Source: Neurospora crassa OR74A (taxonomy: Eukaryota > Ascomycota > Sordariomycetes > Sordariales > Sordariaceae). Taken from it: a stretch of DNA of 64,000 nucleotides. Below are positions 11,933-23,245 of this stretch, in pieces. Each line of letters starts with the position of its first letter. The stretch's first letter is position 1. Made by a program: the position numbers and the translations under genes. The stretch is from contig NC_026507.1 of NCBI RefSeq assembly GCF_000182925.2, positions 1,550,001 to 1,614,000 on the forward strand. Direction: 5' to 3'. Under the pieces are notes generated by a model. It searched no databases and was not told the origin of the DNA. It saw nothing but the letters and a program-made list of their open reading frames with translations.

Positions 11933-12034
11933 CAGTGTGCCAAGGACCAAGGCAGCGCGCTCAGAAGCGGCCGCGACCCTCGAGAAATTGAGCCGTTCAA
12001 AGATGGGTTGGATCAAGCCTAATTTCAAAGCATC
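11933..12034 (-). pseudogene. Inverted 102-bp copy of the NRPS-like gene's adenylation region
   Basis: The reverse complement of this segment matches bases 31-132, inside the first visible adenylation core of the synthetase gene. By eye there are four mismatches in 102 positions: one G/A near the 5' end, one T/C in the middle and a two-base swap at the far end. Similarity stops abruptly on both sides. It has no start codon, no flanking domain and no useful frame, so it is a stray fragment of the gene about 11.9 kb away. Confidence 0.93.
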
Positions 12035-12662
12035 CACTATGTAGGGCTCATCAAATTTGCGAGTCTCGATGGCCGGGAATCATCCATATCCATTGGAAGA
12101 AGAACTGCATTGCATTCAGCACTATCAGCGCCTCAATCGGCCCAAACGGACCTGGATCAATACAAGCCGAGAGTTCGATAGTTGCTGCACCCGCCATTTG
12201 TCTTCCTGGCAGATAGTGCAGGCCACACAGGCACTACACGTTGGATGGAAGGGCTTGGCTACCTGCGAATACAACAATACCTGTTAGTTCTACATCCAAT
12301 ACCGTAACGAGATATACAATCTAGGTGGCAGTTATTGAACCTACCTTGTGGTCAGCCATGTTTTTCGTCAACCAGGCTCTATAGGCCCCGAACGAGCACT
12401 ATCCAGAGATTGTTTAATCCGACCTGGCAATTCAGCGTAGTAGAACTACCAACAGCACGTGGCATGTCAGCACAGAGAAAGACTCACACAGAGGCATTGT
12501 CTCCCTCGGTCTTAGCCAGCCATGCCATTCAAGTCTTGCCTGATCTGATGTAATCTCAGCCTCCGCAGTAAATCCGGCCAAACATTCACGTCCCCGCCTC
12601 CGCCTTACCGTGCCTTTTTCTGTCTTACGGCGAGATATTTCCGACCGACCGGTCAACTGGGG

Positions 12663-12686
12663 CAGTACAGCAGTGCTGCTGTACTG
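12663..12686. repeat. 24-bp near-perfect palindrome
   Basis: CAGTACAGCAG and its exact reverse complement CTGCTGTACTG are separated by TG, so 11 bp per arm with a two-base centre. It is not followed by a T run and is not next to a recognised gene. Confidence 0.9.
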
Positions 12687-12883
12687 CTGTCAAGCCTAGG
12701 TAGGTATCATAGGACGACTGACGCGGAGAGACTTGGTTACCTGTATACAGAGCAGTCAGCAATGCGACTGGAGTCCTACATTGACAACATTTCGGAACCA
12801 ACCGGGTTTCGTTGCTGTGTTTCTGGCTGGCTGGCTGGCGCTGATGCTGCTGCTGCTGCTGCTGGTCAGCCCCCTGTCATCCA

Positions 12884-12901
12884 CCCCCCCCCCCCCCCCC
12901 C
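12884..12901. repeat. Poly(C) tract, 18 nt
   Basis: Eighteen consecutive C, then T and six more C. It sits about 20 bp after a (GCT)n microsatellite. Confidence 0.9.
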
Positions 12902-13947
12902 TCCCCCCTGGTTCTAACGTATAAGGAGCCGCGTTACACAGGCGACCAACCTGGTCTGGTAGTGTACAACAGCAATACAACCAGGAAAGGAAAAAAAGAA
13001 AAGAGGGCGGAAATTCGGCGCCGACGTCGGTCCGTGTCTGGAAAAAGAAAGGATTATTCCGAGCTTGGCTTATACGAAGACTTAAACCCCAGGAGAAAAA
13101 AAAAAAAAAAAAAAAGTCAGCTGCCAAGTGCCAAACGCCAATGCCGAGCCAACCTGCCAATCCGATCCTCCCGCCCTTCCGTCGTCATGGAAGCATGATG
13201 CTGGTGTGGAAGGATACTCCTCGAAACTGGACTGGAGGGCGCAGCGTTATGCTGCGTTTTTTTGCCTTTGCTTTTCCTCGAAGGGTTTGTGCAACAGGCT
13301 GATAACTTTCAACTTACATCGTCCATGGAAAAAGCATTCGCCATTGCCAGGATTTCCCCTGCCAAGGGCGGAGCAGGGGCGCAGAAAAAACATGGTCCCT
13401 CCGGGTTTTGACCTCCAGCTTTCCACGCCGCTTTTCATTGTGCTTTTGTCAGTAACCATACCTGAATGTCGGTAACCCCAAGGCGCAAAGCGCTTAGTCT
13501 ACGCCATACGGAAGTGTAGGGTACGAGTTGAGACATCAACATACCAGGTCCAACTCTGCAAGTTGCAGACATTGTCCTTCACCCAGATCAGATGCGCATA
13601 TGGCGGACAGACAGACAGAAAGACAGACAACCCAACCTACCTCTAACAAATATGTATGCAACGCCATGCTTACACGTACACCGAACCACTGGGTCTTCTC
13701 ATCGTCATGGCTAGTGGTCACTGGTCTCTTCATCGGATCAGAATTGGTAATGACAACCGTCTCTGGTCCGGAAGGCCTGACATTGCCCGCCCCTTGCCAA
13801 TTCCAACAACCGTCAACATACGCTGCCTAAGTGGAAGAGTCGTCCCCAAACATCAGAACATATCATGATACCATTCCGGGACTCCTCAGCCACGCTAGGT
13901 CAAGTCAATAGTTTTCGTGCGGCGTGATCTATCTTTTCTTTTCTCTT

Positions 13948-13975
13948 ACACACACACACACTCACACACACACAC
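13948..13975. repeat. (CA)n microsatellite with one T interruption
   Basis: Dinucleotide CA tract broken once by CTCA. A similar shorter tract occurs near 14307-14321. Confidence 0.9.
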
Positions 13976-15567
13976 GTGGACGATCGATACAACCCGATTC
14001 TCTTGTTCCCTTCGGCTTAAGGCGATGGTAGGTACCTATCACCGAGGGCTTCCAACAGCAGTAAAACTGTTAGTCAGTAAATATACCGCAAACAGAAACT
14101 ATCAGAAGGACATCCACTCACCACCAACTTATTGACACCAATCGCAACTCCCATGCCTTCTTCTTCTTCTTCTCGTCAACAAAGGTACTCACACACTTCT
14201 GACTGGTCTCCATTCCGGTCGGGCGACTGACCCCTTCGCTGCCTTCTGTTATTTCAATACACATGACCATTGAAAGTAAAAAGTCGGCTGTGGCGTCTCG
14301 CCCTACTACACACACACACACATCTTACCTCTACTTAGCTGTACCTACCTATTCTTCGAGTTACTGTCAGCCACGAGATCTCAGCTCACCCCGTCCACCT
14401 CATCTTCACGCGCGACTGAGCGTGCGAAGCGAAGCGAGCCGGACTTTCACCCACCACCATGAACCGAGCTGTCTGCTAGGTACCTAGTGGAAATCTGTTT
14501 GGTGTATGCTTTATTTTGTTGTTCCCACGATACCTGGAGGCTTGATATTCAGCGCTGGGAAGCATGTTCACATGCAAACATATCGCCAATATTTACGTAC
14601 CAATCGATGCAGAAGCATGTCCCCTTTAGGATTCATAGCTAGGGTTTACAGCTCGCTTGGTGGTGGGGCTTCCAGCTACGGTAACACCGTGAGGTAAGTG
14701 CATTCCATCCCGAGATGATTCATCGCCGAATCTCACAAGACGACACCATACGACATACCTTCAAGGGTCATCGATATACGGATAACGACGAACTGCTTTC
14801 TCGATTCTTCTCACCTTCCTTTCTCTCGTCGGCGTGCCGTCTGAAACCAGATTCATCTATCCCGATCACAATGGCAATGTTACCTATCCAGCATCGTCTG
14901 TAAGTGTTAGTGTACAGCGTCGTTCTTACACACTGATGGTGTTCAGATTCCTCTCTCACGCTTCCCTCGATCACCACGGTGAGAAGACGTAATATCTTAA
15001 AGTCGAAGTTTCGGCGATATATCAGCAGTTCAACCAGTTCACAAGGAACAACTGCCGTTAATGTTTGATGCCGCCGGCGTGCCGCCGCTGTCAAGTGTCA
15101 GTCATCCGCATCCGTGAACAGGGGCGATATTGTAAGCAAGCAAGTCTCATGGCCTCACGGTGGCCTCGGCAGTGCTGAAGGTGAATCACCATTCCCAGCT
15201 CAGCTTCCAACATCCCGAAAGATTCCACAGTCCTGTCAGTGAGATGTAAAAAACGGCGAAGTAATCATGCCAGACGGTTGCCTGGGCACAGTACAAGCAC
15301 AGCAAAGTATAGCAAGCTGTCAGGAACCATCCATCCACCCACACACATCCATACATCCAATATCAAGTCCCATTTCGGAAAAGAAAAAGAGACTCAGACG
15401 AGTCAGCTCAGCCTCACCGATACGAAGGGACCTGGTACTCCACGAGGCACGAGGTGGTAAGCCGCCATCTACTTTGCGATTCGATGACCACCAAGACCTC
15501 TGGCTGCCCCACAGCGCCTCAACATGCAAGGGCAAGAAGGCAGGTACTCATCTGCTTGTTCAACGTG

Positions 15568-15573
15568 TATAAA
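15568..15573 (+). promoter_or_regulatory. Putative TATA box of the laccase gene
   Basis: TATAAA lies 220 bp upstream of the laccase ATG. A pyrimidine-rich stretch follows and continues to the start codon, as is common in highly expressed fungal genes. The transcription start is not visible from sequence. Confidence 0.5.
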
Positions 15574-15792
15574 GTGGTTGGAGATCTCTCCATTCCTGGT
15601 GTCTTTCGATTCGTTCTTCATCATTGTATCAGGTCAACATCTCCAGACTCGGAGGTGAAGTCGAAACCTTCACATACCTTTCTTTTGGAATTTATAGTCC
15701 CTCGTCCCTTCCTCAATCACTCATCTCACGTCAATTTAAGCCCCCGCTGAGTTCCTTCATCACTTACACTCGCGGAAATCTTCTTCATCACC

Positions 15793-17709
15793 ATGAAATT
15801 CTTGGGCATTGCCGCCCTCGTTGCGGGCCTTCTTGCCCCTTCACTTGTTCTCGGTGCTCCTGCACCTGGCACCGAGGGAGTGAATCTCCTCACTCCCGTT
15901 GATAAGAGACAGGACTCCCAAGCCGAACGTTATGGAGGTGGCGGAGGGGGTGGTTGCAACTCCCCGACCAACCGGCAGTGTTGGTCTCCAGGATTCAACA
16001 TCAACACCGACTATGAACTCGGAACTCCTAATACCGGCAAGACCAGACGGGTAAGTAAAGGCTCCATATTATCGGTGCAGAGATCGAAATGACTGACACA
16101 CACCTAGTACAAGCTCACCCTCACCGAGACTGATAACTGGATTGGCCCTGATGGTGTCATAAAGGACAAGGTCATGATGGTCAACGACAAGATCATTGGA
16201 CCTACCATTCAGGCTGATTGGGGCGACTATATTGAGATCACCGTCATCAACAAACTGAAGTCGAATGGCACCTCGATCCACTGGCACGGCATGCACCAGC
16301 GCAACTCTAACATCCAGGACGGCGTCAACGGCGTGACCGAGTGCCCCATCCCACCCAGAGGCGGCAGCAAAGTGTACCGCTGGCGGGCCACCCAGTACGG
16401 GACGTCGTGGTACCACTCGCATTTCTCAGCGCAGTACGGCAATGGCATTGTTGGGCCCATTGTCATCAACGGACCGGCCTCGGCCAACTACGACGTCGAC
16501 CTCGGCCCTTTCCCGCTCACGGACTACTATTACGACACCGCTGACCGTCTCGTGCTGCTCACACAGCATGCCGGCCCTCCGCCGAGCAATAATGTGCTCT
16601 TCAACGGCTTCGCCAAGCATCCGACCACAGGCGCTGGCCAGTATGCCACCGTGTCGCTCACCAAGGGTAAGAAGCATCGGCTGCGGCTCATCAACACCTC
16701 GGTCGAGAATCACTTCCAACTGTCGCTGGTGAATCACTCCATGACCATCATCTCGGCGGATCTGGTTCCCGTACAGCCCTACAAGGTCGACAGCCTGTTC
16801 CTCGGCGTCGGTCAGCGCTACGATGTCATCATCGACGCCAACCAGGCCGTTGGAAACTACTGGTTCAATGTGACGTTTGGTGGGAGCAAGCTGTGCGGTG
16901 ATTCGGACAACCACTACCCGGCCGCCATTTTCCGGTACCAGGGCGCGCCGAAGGCACTGCCGACCAACCAGGGCGTTGCGCCGGTCGACCACCAATGCCT
17001 GGACCTCAACGACCTGAAGCCCGTCCTGCAGCGCAGCCTGAACACCAACAGCATCGCACTCAACACTGGCAACACGATCCCCATCACGCTCGACGGGTTC
17101 GTCTGGCGGGTCAATGGAACGGCCATCAACATCAACTGGAACAAGCCGGTGCTGGAGTACGTGCTGACGGGCAACACCAACTACTCGCAGTCCGACAACA
17201 TTGTGCAGGTCGAGGGCGTCAACCAATGGAAGTACTGGCTCATCGAGAACGACCCCGACGGTGCCTTTAGCCTGCCGCATCCCATCCACCTGCACGGCCA
17301 CGACTTTCTCATCCTCGGTCGGTCGCCCGACGTGACCGCCATCAGCCAGACGCGCTACGTGTTTGACCCGGCCGTGGACATGGCTCGGTTGAACGGCAAC
17401 AACCCGACGCGGCGCGACACGGCCATGCTCCCGGCCAAGGGCTGGCTGCTCATCGCGTTCCGCACCGACAATCCCGGGTCGTGGCTGATGCACTGCCACA
17501 TTGCCTGGCACGTGTCGGGAGGTCTGTCGAACCAGTTCCTGGAGCGGGCGCAGGACCTCAGAAACAGTATCAGCCCTGCGGATAAGAAGGCCTTTAACGA
17601 CAACTGTGACGCGTGGAGGGCGTACTTCCCTGACAATGCGCCGTTCCCCAAGGACGACTCTGGCCTGAGGAGCGGTGTCAAGGCGAGGGAGGTGAAGATG
17701 AAGTGGTAG
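15793..17709 (+). CDS. lacc: Laccase precursor (secreted multicopper oxidase)
   Basis: Two exons, 15793-16050 and 16108-17709, around a 57-bp intron with GTAAGT donor, CTGAC branch and CTAG acceptor; product 619 residues. It oxidises phenols while reducing O2 to water, outside the cell. Seen: a signal peptide of about 20 residues, a KR site in the propeptide, then a Gly-rich mature start. All four copper motifs are intact: HWHG (144-147), WYHSH (187-191), HPIHLHGHDF (from 477) and HCHIAWHVSGGL (548-559). Leu occupies the axial position after the type-1 Cys. The C-terminus is DSGL followed by 13 residues, the pro-piece known to be removed from Neurospora laccase. From memory the protein agrees with N. 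crassa laccase. The gene stands alone in a sparse region, so no pathway context can be read from neighbours. Confidence 0.97.
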
Positions 17710-19284
17710 AGCATTGTTTTCCCAGGTTGGATATAATGGATTGATGTGGCCATATTTGGGTGTATATATGGTGGCTGGTGTTGGTCTTGGTAATACGTAA
17801 TCTCTTCTCCCTTCTTTTTTTTTAACTTCCCTTCATCGACCTTTGGACTTGCAACGCTTGTTGTTTTTGCCCGATGGTCTAAGCAAAGATTTTGAGATTG
17901 AAGAGTCGGACGTACATAGAAGATAATATTATATTAGTTGAGCCGACCAGGGGTGAACAATCGTGTACGTATACAATTGAGAAGTGATGTTTTCCTTTCT
18001 TGCTTTCTCATGTCGATGTCTTTCTTCCTCGCGAATGGTCAGAGTTCCATTGCAGCGCCAAATCGGAGCCATGGAGTGCGTGGTGGCCCATGTCCGGGTC
18101 GCAGTCGAGATGGCGTCGCCTCAAATGGGCCGGCGACGAGTCGCAGTCTATGGTACCACAGGAGTTCGAGCTCTCTCCATGACGGCGCATAGCGGTGGTG
18201 ATCCGTTTCATTCCGCTTGTTCGATCCGCGGTCGCGTCTCTGCTTCTTCGAGAGCCAATGGATGGGAAATTGCAGAGGACGGTGGATGCCGTGGCATGTT
18301 GCTCGACCTTGTCGCATGTTGAAGAAGGAAGAGAAAAGTCGACGTCGAGGAAAAAGGAAGAGAATTGCGCGAGATCGATTGGCTGGCTGAGGCGCTGGAC
18401 GGTTTAGCAGCTGTTAGTGTCCGCTGTGGATATTGTGTGGAACCCTTAACCCCAGCCTAACCCATGTTCAAGTCCTGACTCTAGCCCTAACCCCCCTGTG
18501 GCTGGTCCTCTGATTGGTTACACCAGCGCCTACTGAGTCCCGCTAAACCTTGACAGTCCACCCATCGCTAGCTCCCGCATCCAGGAACCTCGTCGTCGTC
18601 GCAATCAAAATAGCAACGACAAGGGAAGTGGAAAACAAAAAGAGAGGTTGGAAAGATCTCCCTCAATCCCCACCCTTTTTTGACTTTCACCAGTCCAGCT
18701 CACCACCCATGGGGCGACCTATCATTTTGCCGATCAGCCTAGGCGCGCTTGTTTCGAGAGCCGGGATCGTGGATGGTCCAATACGATGATGATGATGATG
18801 ACCATGGTCGATCGGGAACGGATGCTAGATACAGACAGGCATGGGGAAAATGGATAGTCGCCGTGTCTAGAACGAACTTAAGCTTGTTGACATACATACA
18901 TAAGATGGACGGTCATCTTCAACCTCATCTTTTGTTGCTTGGTGGTCTTCTACACCACAACACTTCAAACCTCTCCCGAGTCACACCTTTTCCTTGTGTC
19001 TTTTTTTCTTTTTCTTAGTCTTTTTTCCTTTGGGTTTCCTTTCCGTCTCTTATTTCCTTTTGGGTCTTGGGGATTCATCTCGGCATTCTGGAAGCATCTC
19101 GGTCTGAATCAATTTCCTGGCGACGACAAACTATCACCAAGCAACAACGCCAATAACGAGTCTCAGTGCTTCATCCTCTTTTTGTCAACAGTTGATCTGC
19201 TGGCGAGCATCTTCTAAACATATCTGTCCCTTTAACGAGAAACGGTTCTTTCCTTTATCATTATCACACCCCAACAAGTCTACA
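17710..19284. other. Spacer, no gene recognised
   Basis: Contains laccase 3' flank (T run near 17814-17823), several short overlapping open frames without coding character, a few CCCTAA-like words near 18445-18500 that do not form a telomere repeat, a GAT microsatellite near 18786-18800 and a pyrimidine-rich stretch at 18995-19070 that probably belongs to the leader of the next gene. Confidence 0.5.
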
Positions 19285-20084
19285 ATGTTGCCCACTGTCA
19301 ACACAAAGTTCCCGCCTCCCCCGACGGCACCGATCCCGATTAAGCCCCATTTTCCTCTTCGGACGGCACACAAGAAGCGACCATCACTAGAAATCATCAC
19401 GGACTTCAACTCACATACAGCCAGAATGGGCTTTCAAGCCCCCCGACTGGGCGCTTTGGGCTTGACATTTTTGGTTATGAGGGCACTGCAGTTCGCTGCT
19501 CTGATCGCAGTCATCGGCTTGAGCGCAAACTTCATTGATGAGTTCTCTACAAAGTCACTGGGATCTCCTTCAGAGCTTCTAGGTACTCTGGTAGTGGTAT
19601 GTTTCGAAGTCCTCGCATTCTTCAACAGCTCGAAATACTGACATGTACCTAATAATAGGCCGTCATTGCTGTCATCTATGTCGTCATCTCCTACGTCCTC
19701 TACTACGATGCCATGCTCCCATATCTCCTCAGTGGAATTCTTGACGGCTTACTGCTGATTGCCTTCATCGTCGTCGCCTCACTACTCGGCAAGCCCCTTT
19801 CCCATCTCCAGTGCGCTCTCATGCCCCAGGATCCTGACGCCAACAACTTTTGGACATCTGTCCCATTCACCATCAAGTCCCAAGAAACGACGCATGACGA
19901 TGGCCTATACTTCACCTTTGTGCACATGGACCAACCCACCTGCTTCGAGACCAAGGCCATCTGGGGTCTTTCCATCGCTCTATGCGTCCTCTTTGCCTTC
20001 AGCAGCATCGTCTGCGTTGGCCTCTGGCGTCGCGTCAGTCGCGAGACGGTTGTTGTCGGCAGCAGAAAGGACATTGAGGGTTAG
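19285..20084 (+). CDS. MARVEL-like four-helix membrane protein
   Basis: Exons 19285-19596 and 19659-20084 with a 62-bp intron (GTATGT donor, CTGAC branch, ATAG acceptor) joined in phase 0; 245 residues. Four hydrophobic segments are visible: around residues 58-82, 98-121, 125-146 and 202-225, with a longer loop between the third and fourth holding a few Cys. This spacing fits the fungal MARVEL family (membrane-apposition proteins of the plasma membrane or eisosomes); the assignment rests on topology, not a sequence signature. ATG at 19285 is the first start of the frame after the pyrimidine-rich leader; ATG at 19426 would drop 47 residues but keep all helices. The TAG at 20082-20084 is followed by a long open stretch in the same frame, so the protein may normally be longer. 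Confidence 0.8.
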
Positions 20085-21185
20085 GGGCGCGCGGGCGCTG
20101 GCTGGGGGATTCGCGAGAAGAACTACTACTTATACGGGTCGGAGTCAGAGTCGGATGTGTCCCTTTATGGCCACAAAACCACCACCACTGCTCCACCACA
20201 GTTCCCTCCTCCCCCGTTGGCGCCCATGCGTATCACTGGTGGCGCTCGCCGCAGCGACAACCAACAACAATACGACAGTGATCCTCAAGACATTCCGGTC
20301 CCCACCATCCGCGCAAGAGCCGGCCTGCCACAGAATCGTCGCAGTCTTTCCGGCTCCAGGTCCAGTATCGACTCCGACACCTCCTCTACCCTCAGTCGGG
20401 GAGCGAGCCCCGAGCGTCAACTCCGTATCAGCGGTGGTCTAGCGCCCCCGCCGCCCGTCCGCCACTGCTGCAACGGCGGTCGCGTCGGGCTAGGCATCAT
20501 GCCCACGATCCCCGGCTCACCCATCGACGCCACACAAGAGCGGACCATCATGGACGGCATCTCGCCCATCATGTCCCGCGCCCCCCAGGCTCTGCTGCCT
20601 CTCCCCGTTGCCGACCCAGCATTCCGCAGTACCAGCACCAACAACCTCACCCTGGCTGTCCCCTCCGCTACCTACGGTACTTACGGTCACCACCACCACG
20701 GCCAAGTAGGAGCTGGAAGAGCCACCCTCCATCCACCACTCACCATCATCACCGAGTTTCCCATCGTCACCCCCTCTGGCTACTGGCCCACCAACAACAT
20801 CTCCCCACAAGAATATAAGCGTGCCGCGCCGCCGCCGCGCTCCCCGCTGTCCCCGCTCAGCCTGAGAGGGCTCGGCTCGTTCATGGCTCGTAGAGGTTGC
20901 AAGAGGAAGGAGGTCCCGCCGCCGATTATCGTGCATCCTAGCTCGCCTTCGCAGTTTGCGCATGTCGTTAACAGCGCAGGAACGGATAGTGTGGCGTTGG
21001 GAACTCCCGTTGATGGTTTAGGCCCGAACAGCCAGTCGCCGCCGCCGCCACCACCACATCTGCAGATGCCAACAAACCCGCCCAAGAGGAGAAAGACGGT
21101 TTGGGGGATGATGGTGGAAGGATGGTGGGATTTGGGACTGTTGGAGAGGATGGGGAGTGGAAAGAGGAAGAATACTATGAAGTGA
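20085..21185 (+). pseudogene. In-frame Pro/Ser-rich tail beyond the MARVEL protein stop codon
   Basis: After TAG 20082-20084 the same frame stays open for about 366 codons to TGA near 21183. The sequence is Pro-, Ser- and His-rich with codon choice like the exon before it, and begins with a Tyr/Ser/Glu/Asp-rich segment typical of a cytoplasmic tail. It has no good start codon of its own. Explanations: a nonsense mutation cutting off a long C-terminal tail; stop readthrough; or a weak 69-bp in-frame intron (donor GTTAGG at 20080, acceptor CAG ending 20148) that would remove the stop. The donor is poor. Not recognised as a known domain. A GAAA microsatellite (21187-21207) follows. Confidence 0.6.
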
Positions 21186-22228
21186 TAAGAAAGAAAGAAA
21201 GAAAGAAATGGGGGCGCAAGCCTAGGTAGTATGGATCGAATAGGATGGAAGGACTCGGTAATTAATATGATACCCCGGAAGGGAAAATGGGAGGAGGTAG
21301 GGCATGAAGGGAAGAGTTGACTAGGTATAATTTGGATGACACAGGTACAAGATTCGTCCCTAACGATAGAACTGGAAAAGACGGGATTGACTGCACTGGA
21401 CGTCTGTCGCATCGCCACACAGGACATGTTTGGCAGGGATCGATGGAAACCACCAAAAAGGGGGAAGCAACAAAACTTGTTCTGGTAATAAGTAGATAGA
21501 CAGATAGTCTCATAACGGATGCAAGACTACGGACAAATGATGATAACGACGTTCCACCATATACTTGAAACTCTCTGGCTCTTAATTATTGGGATATGTG
21601 ATCCAAGAATCTAGGCATCAGGTACTTACTCTTCAACCCTTCAAATGGTTTCACCCACCCGAAGCACGTTGGTGTCCCGACGGTAATGAATCCCGATCGT
21701 TTCCTCTTTGGACTTTGAGAGGAGGACCGAAGTTCGAGATCTACTACCAACGCGGATACTCCCACCTGAACCAATTGTCACCTCAGTTACCTCACCCACA
21801 TTTCCTACCGCGCCCAGAAAGCAGGGTCAGATCTGCAAGTGCTTATAGATCAACAACTATGATGAGGTTATGTACCTATGGTCATGCAGAATTGCATGTG
21901 AAATGCTGAAGTTGGGTACGGGTTTTAGATGTACAATGCAATCTGCAAAGACGTATGTATCCATTGGCTGGGGTACCTTGATGGTTAAGTAGCCGTAGGG
22001 CTACAATAGTGTAAGAACATGACAAACCTCTTGAAAACCATTTGATGTCAGACTTCCATTCTTCCAAGTCATGCCAGTTCTTGATCGAGGTCAAGTGTTT
22101 ATGTTTACTATTTTAGTCGGCAAAGGACAGACACCTGGCTGATCCGGATCTGGACGCCGTCCCGGCCTCACTGACTTCAACCGAAAGAACATAACGGCAC
22201 TACCATAAACCGGAGGACTACAAACACC
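21186..22228. other. Spacer, no gene recognised
   Basis: (GAAA)n at 21187-21207 and a purine-rich 3' flank. Short frames only. Confidence 0.5.
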
Positions 22229-22231
22229 TAA

Positions 22232-22879
22232 GGGCGTGTTTGTTACCACAGTAAAAAGTTAGGGGGGATATTGTATTACTGTGCAGATTTTACTGCATAG
22301 CACAGCTGCATTCCTGCAGCATTAAGGCACGCCAAGACCCTTTACCTTACTGTGCTGTGTTCGATAGGTAGGTATATATAACCAATGCCCCCCCCCCCCG
22401 TGGTCATCTTTTTAATCCTTCCCTTCTACAACCACCACAGTATATACACTGTGTAAATACTGTGTAGTCCAAATGGTAGCTTTCAATTGGGAATAGCCTT
22501 ATTTACCGTCTTTAGGAAATTTTTTTTTTTTTTTTTTTTTTTAAGCATTGCGACGGTAACCCCCTATATTATAGGGGTGAAGCGCTATAGGTGGTTCTCA
22601 ACTACGTTCCTTACTGCACTACGGCTCAAAATCGAGCTGTAGTATAGTAAGGAAATCGGTTAAGAATCAAGGAGATTCTAGCCCTCTGATTGGTCAAATC
22701 GACGATTTGGAGAAAGTGCAGGTGGTTGTAGGTGGTTGCAGCGACCTACATGAAAATTAACCATTTTTACTGAGATTTACCGAACACTACGCAGTTCAGT
22801 AAGCCAGTATGCTTACTACGAGCCAAACTCTGCAAATCTGAATACCCTCTAACTTTTTACTGCGGTAACGAACACGCCC
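22232..22879. mobile_element. MITE with ~31-bp terminal inverted repeats and TAA target duplication
   Basis: The left end, GGGCGTGTTTGTTACC..., continues through CAGTAAAAAGTTAG; the reverse complement of the right end reads GGGCGTGTTCGTTACC... with the same continuation, two mismatches (both transitions) in about 31 positions. The element is 648 bp and is flanked by TAA on both sides (22229-22231 and 22880-22882). It has no open frame for a transposase; inside are a 23-nt T run (22520-22542) and a CCCCTATA-T-TATAGGGG hairpin near 22561-22577. A TWA target and a GGG-start inverted repeat are typical of PIF/Harbinger-derived elements; that family name is inference. Confidence 0.88.
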
Positions 22880-22882
22880 TAA

Positions 22883-23245
22883 CTTATCGCTCGTCCTCCG
22901 CAGCGCAACACCCCAACTCATTCACTCACTCGCTCACAACAACAACTACAATATAAATCACGTATTTCAATGTTCCAGTGTAGAACATAAATGCAGCAAT
23001 CGTGGTTTGAAATTAAACGAACTAGGACTAGTTCCAGCCAAGTTCCCCGCCGTCCTAATTTGTCTCGTACAACGCTTCTTTCGAACTCTTTCTCTCTCTC
23101 AATGTCTACTACTACCCCTCTTTTTCTTTTGCCGTTCCCCTACTCGGTTCTGGTGGTCTTACACGGCCTCTTCTAGTTCCCCTTTTGAGAATGAGAATCT
23201 AGTCGAGTCCAATTCCGATGATTTTGTCCTCCACCTTGTAGCCTT
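22883..23245. other. Spacer between MITE and Egh16-like gene
   Basis: Probably the 3' flank of the minus-strand Egh16-like gene. No gene seen. Confidence 0.5.

Larger units (their letters stand above)
12035..15567. other. Spacer upstream of laccase, no gene recognised
   Basis: Only short, unconvincing open frames. It contains a GCT run (12846-12863), 18 C (12884-12901), 20 A (13096-13115), two CA-rich tracts (13948-13975 and about 14307-14321) and a strong short palindrome at 12663-12686. The part nearest 15.5 kb is presumably laccase promoter. Confidence 0.55.

Noticed and set aside
16426-17511. 361-codon antisense frame within laccase
   Set aside because: Shadow of the GC-rich third positions of the laccase exon; no signature.
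18445-18500. Telomere-like CCCTAA words
   Set aside because: Too few, irregular, and interior; no tandem TTAGGG array.
20517-21427. Antisense frames in the Pro-rich tail
   Set aside because: Explained by sense-strand codon bias.
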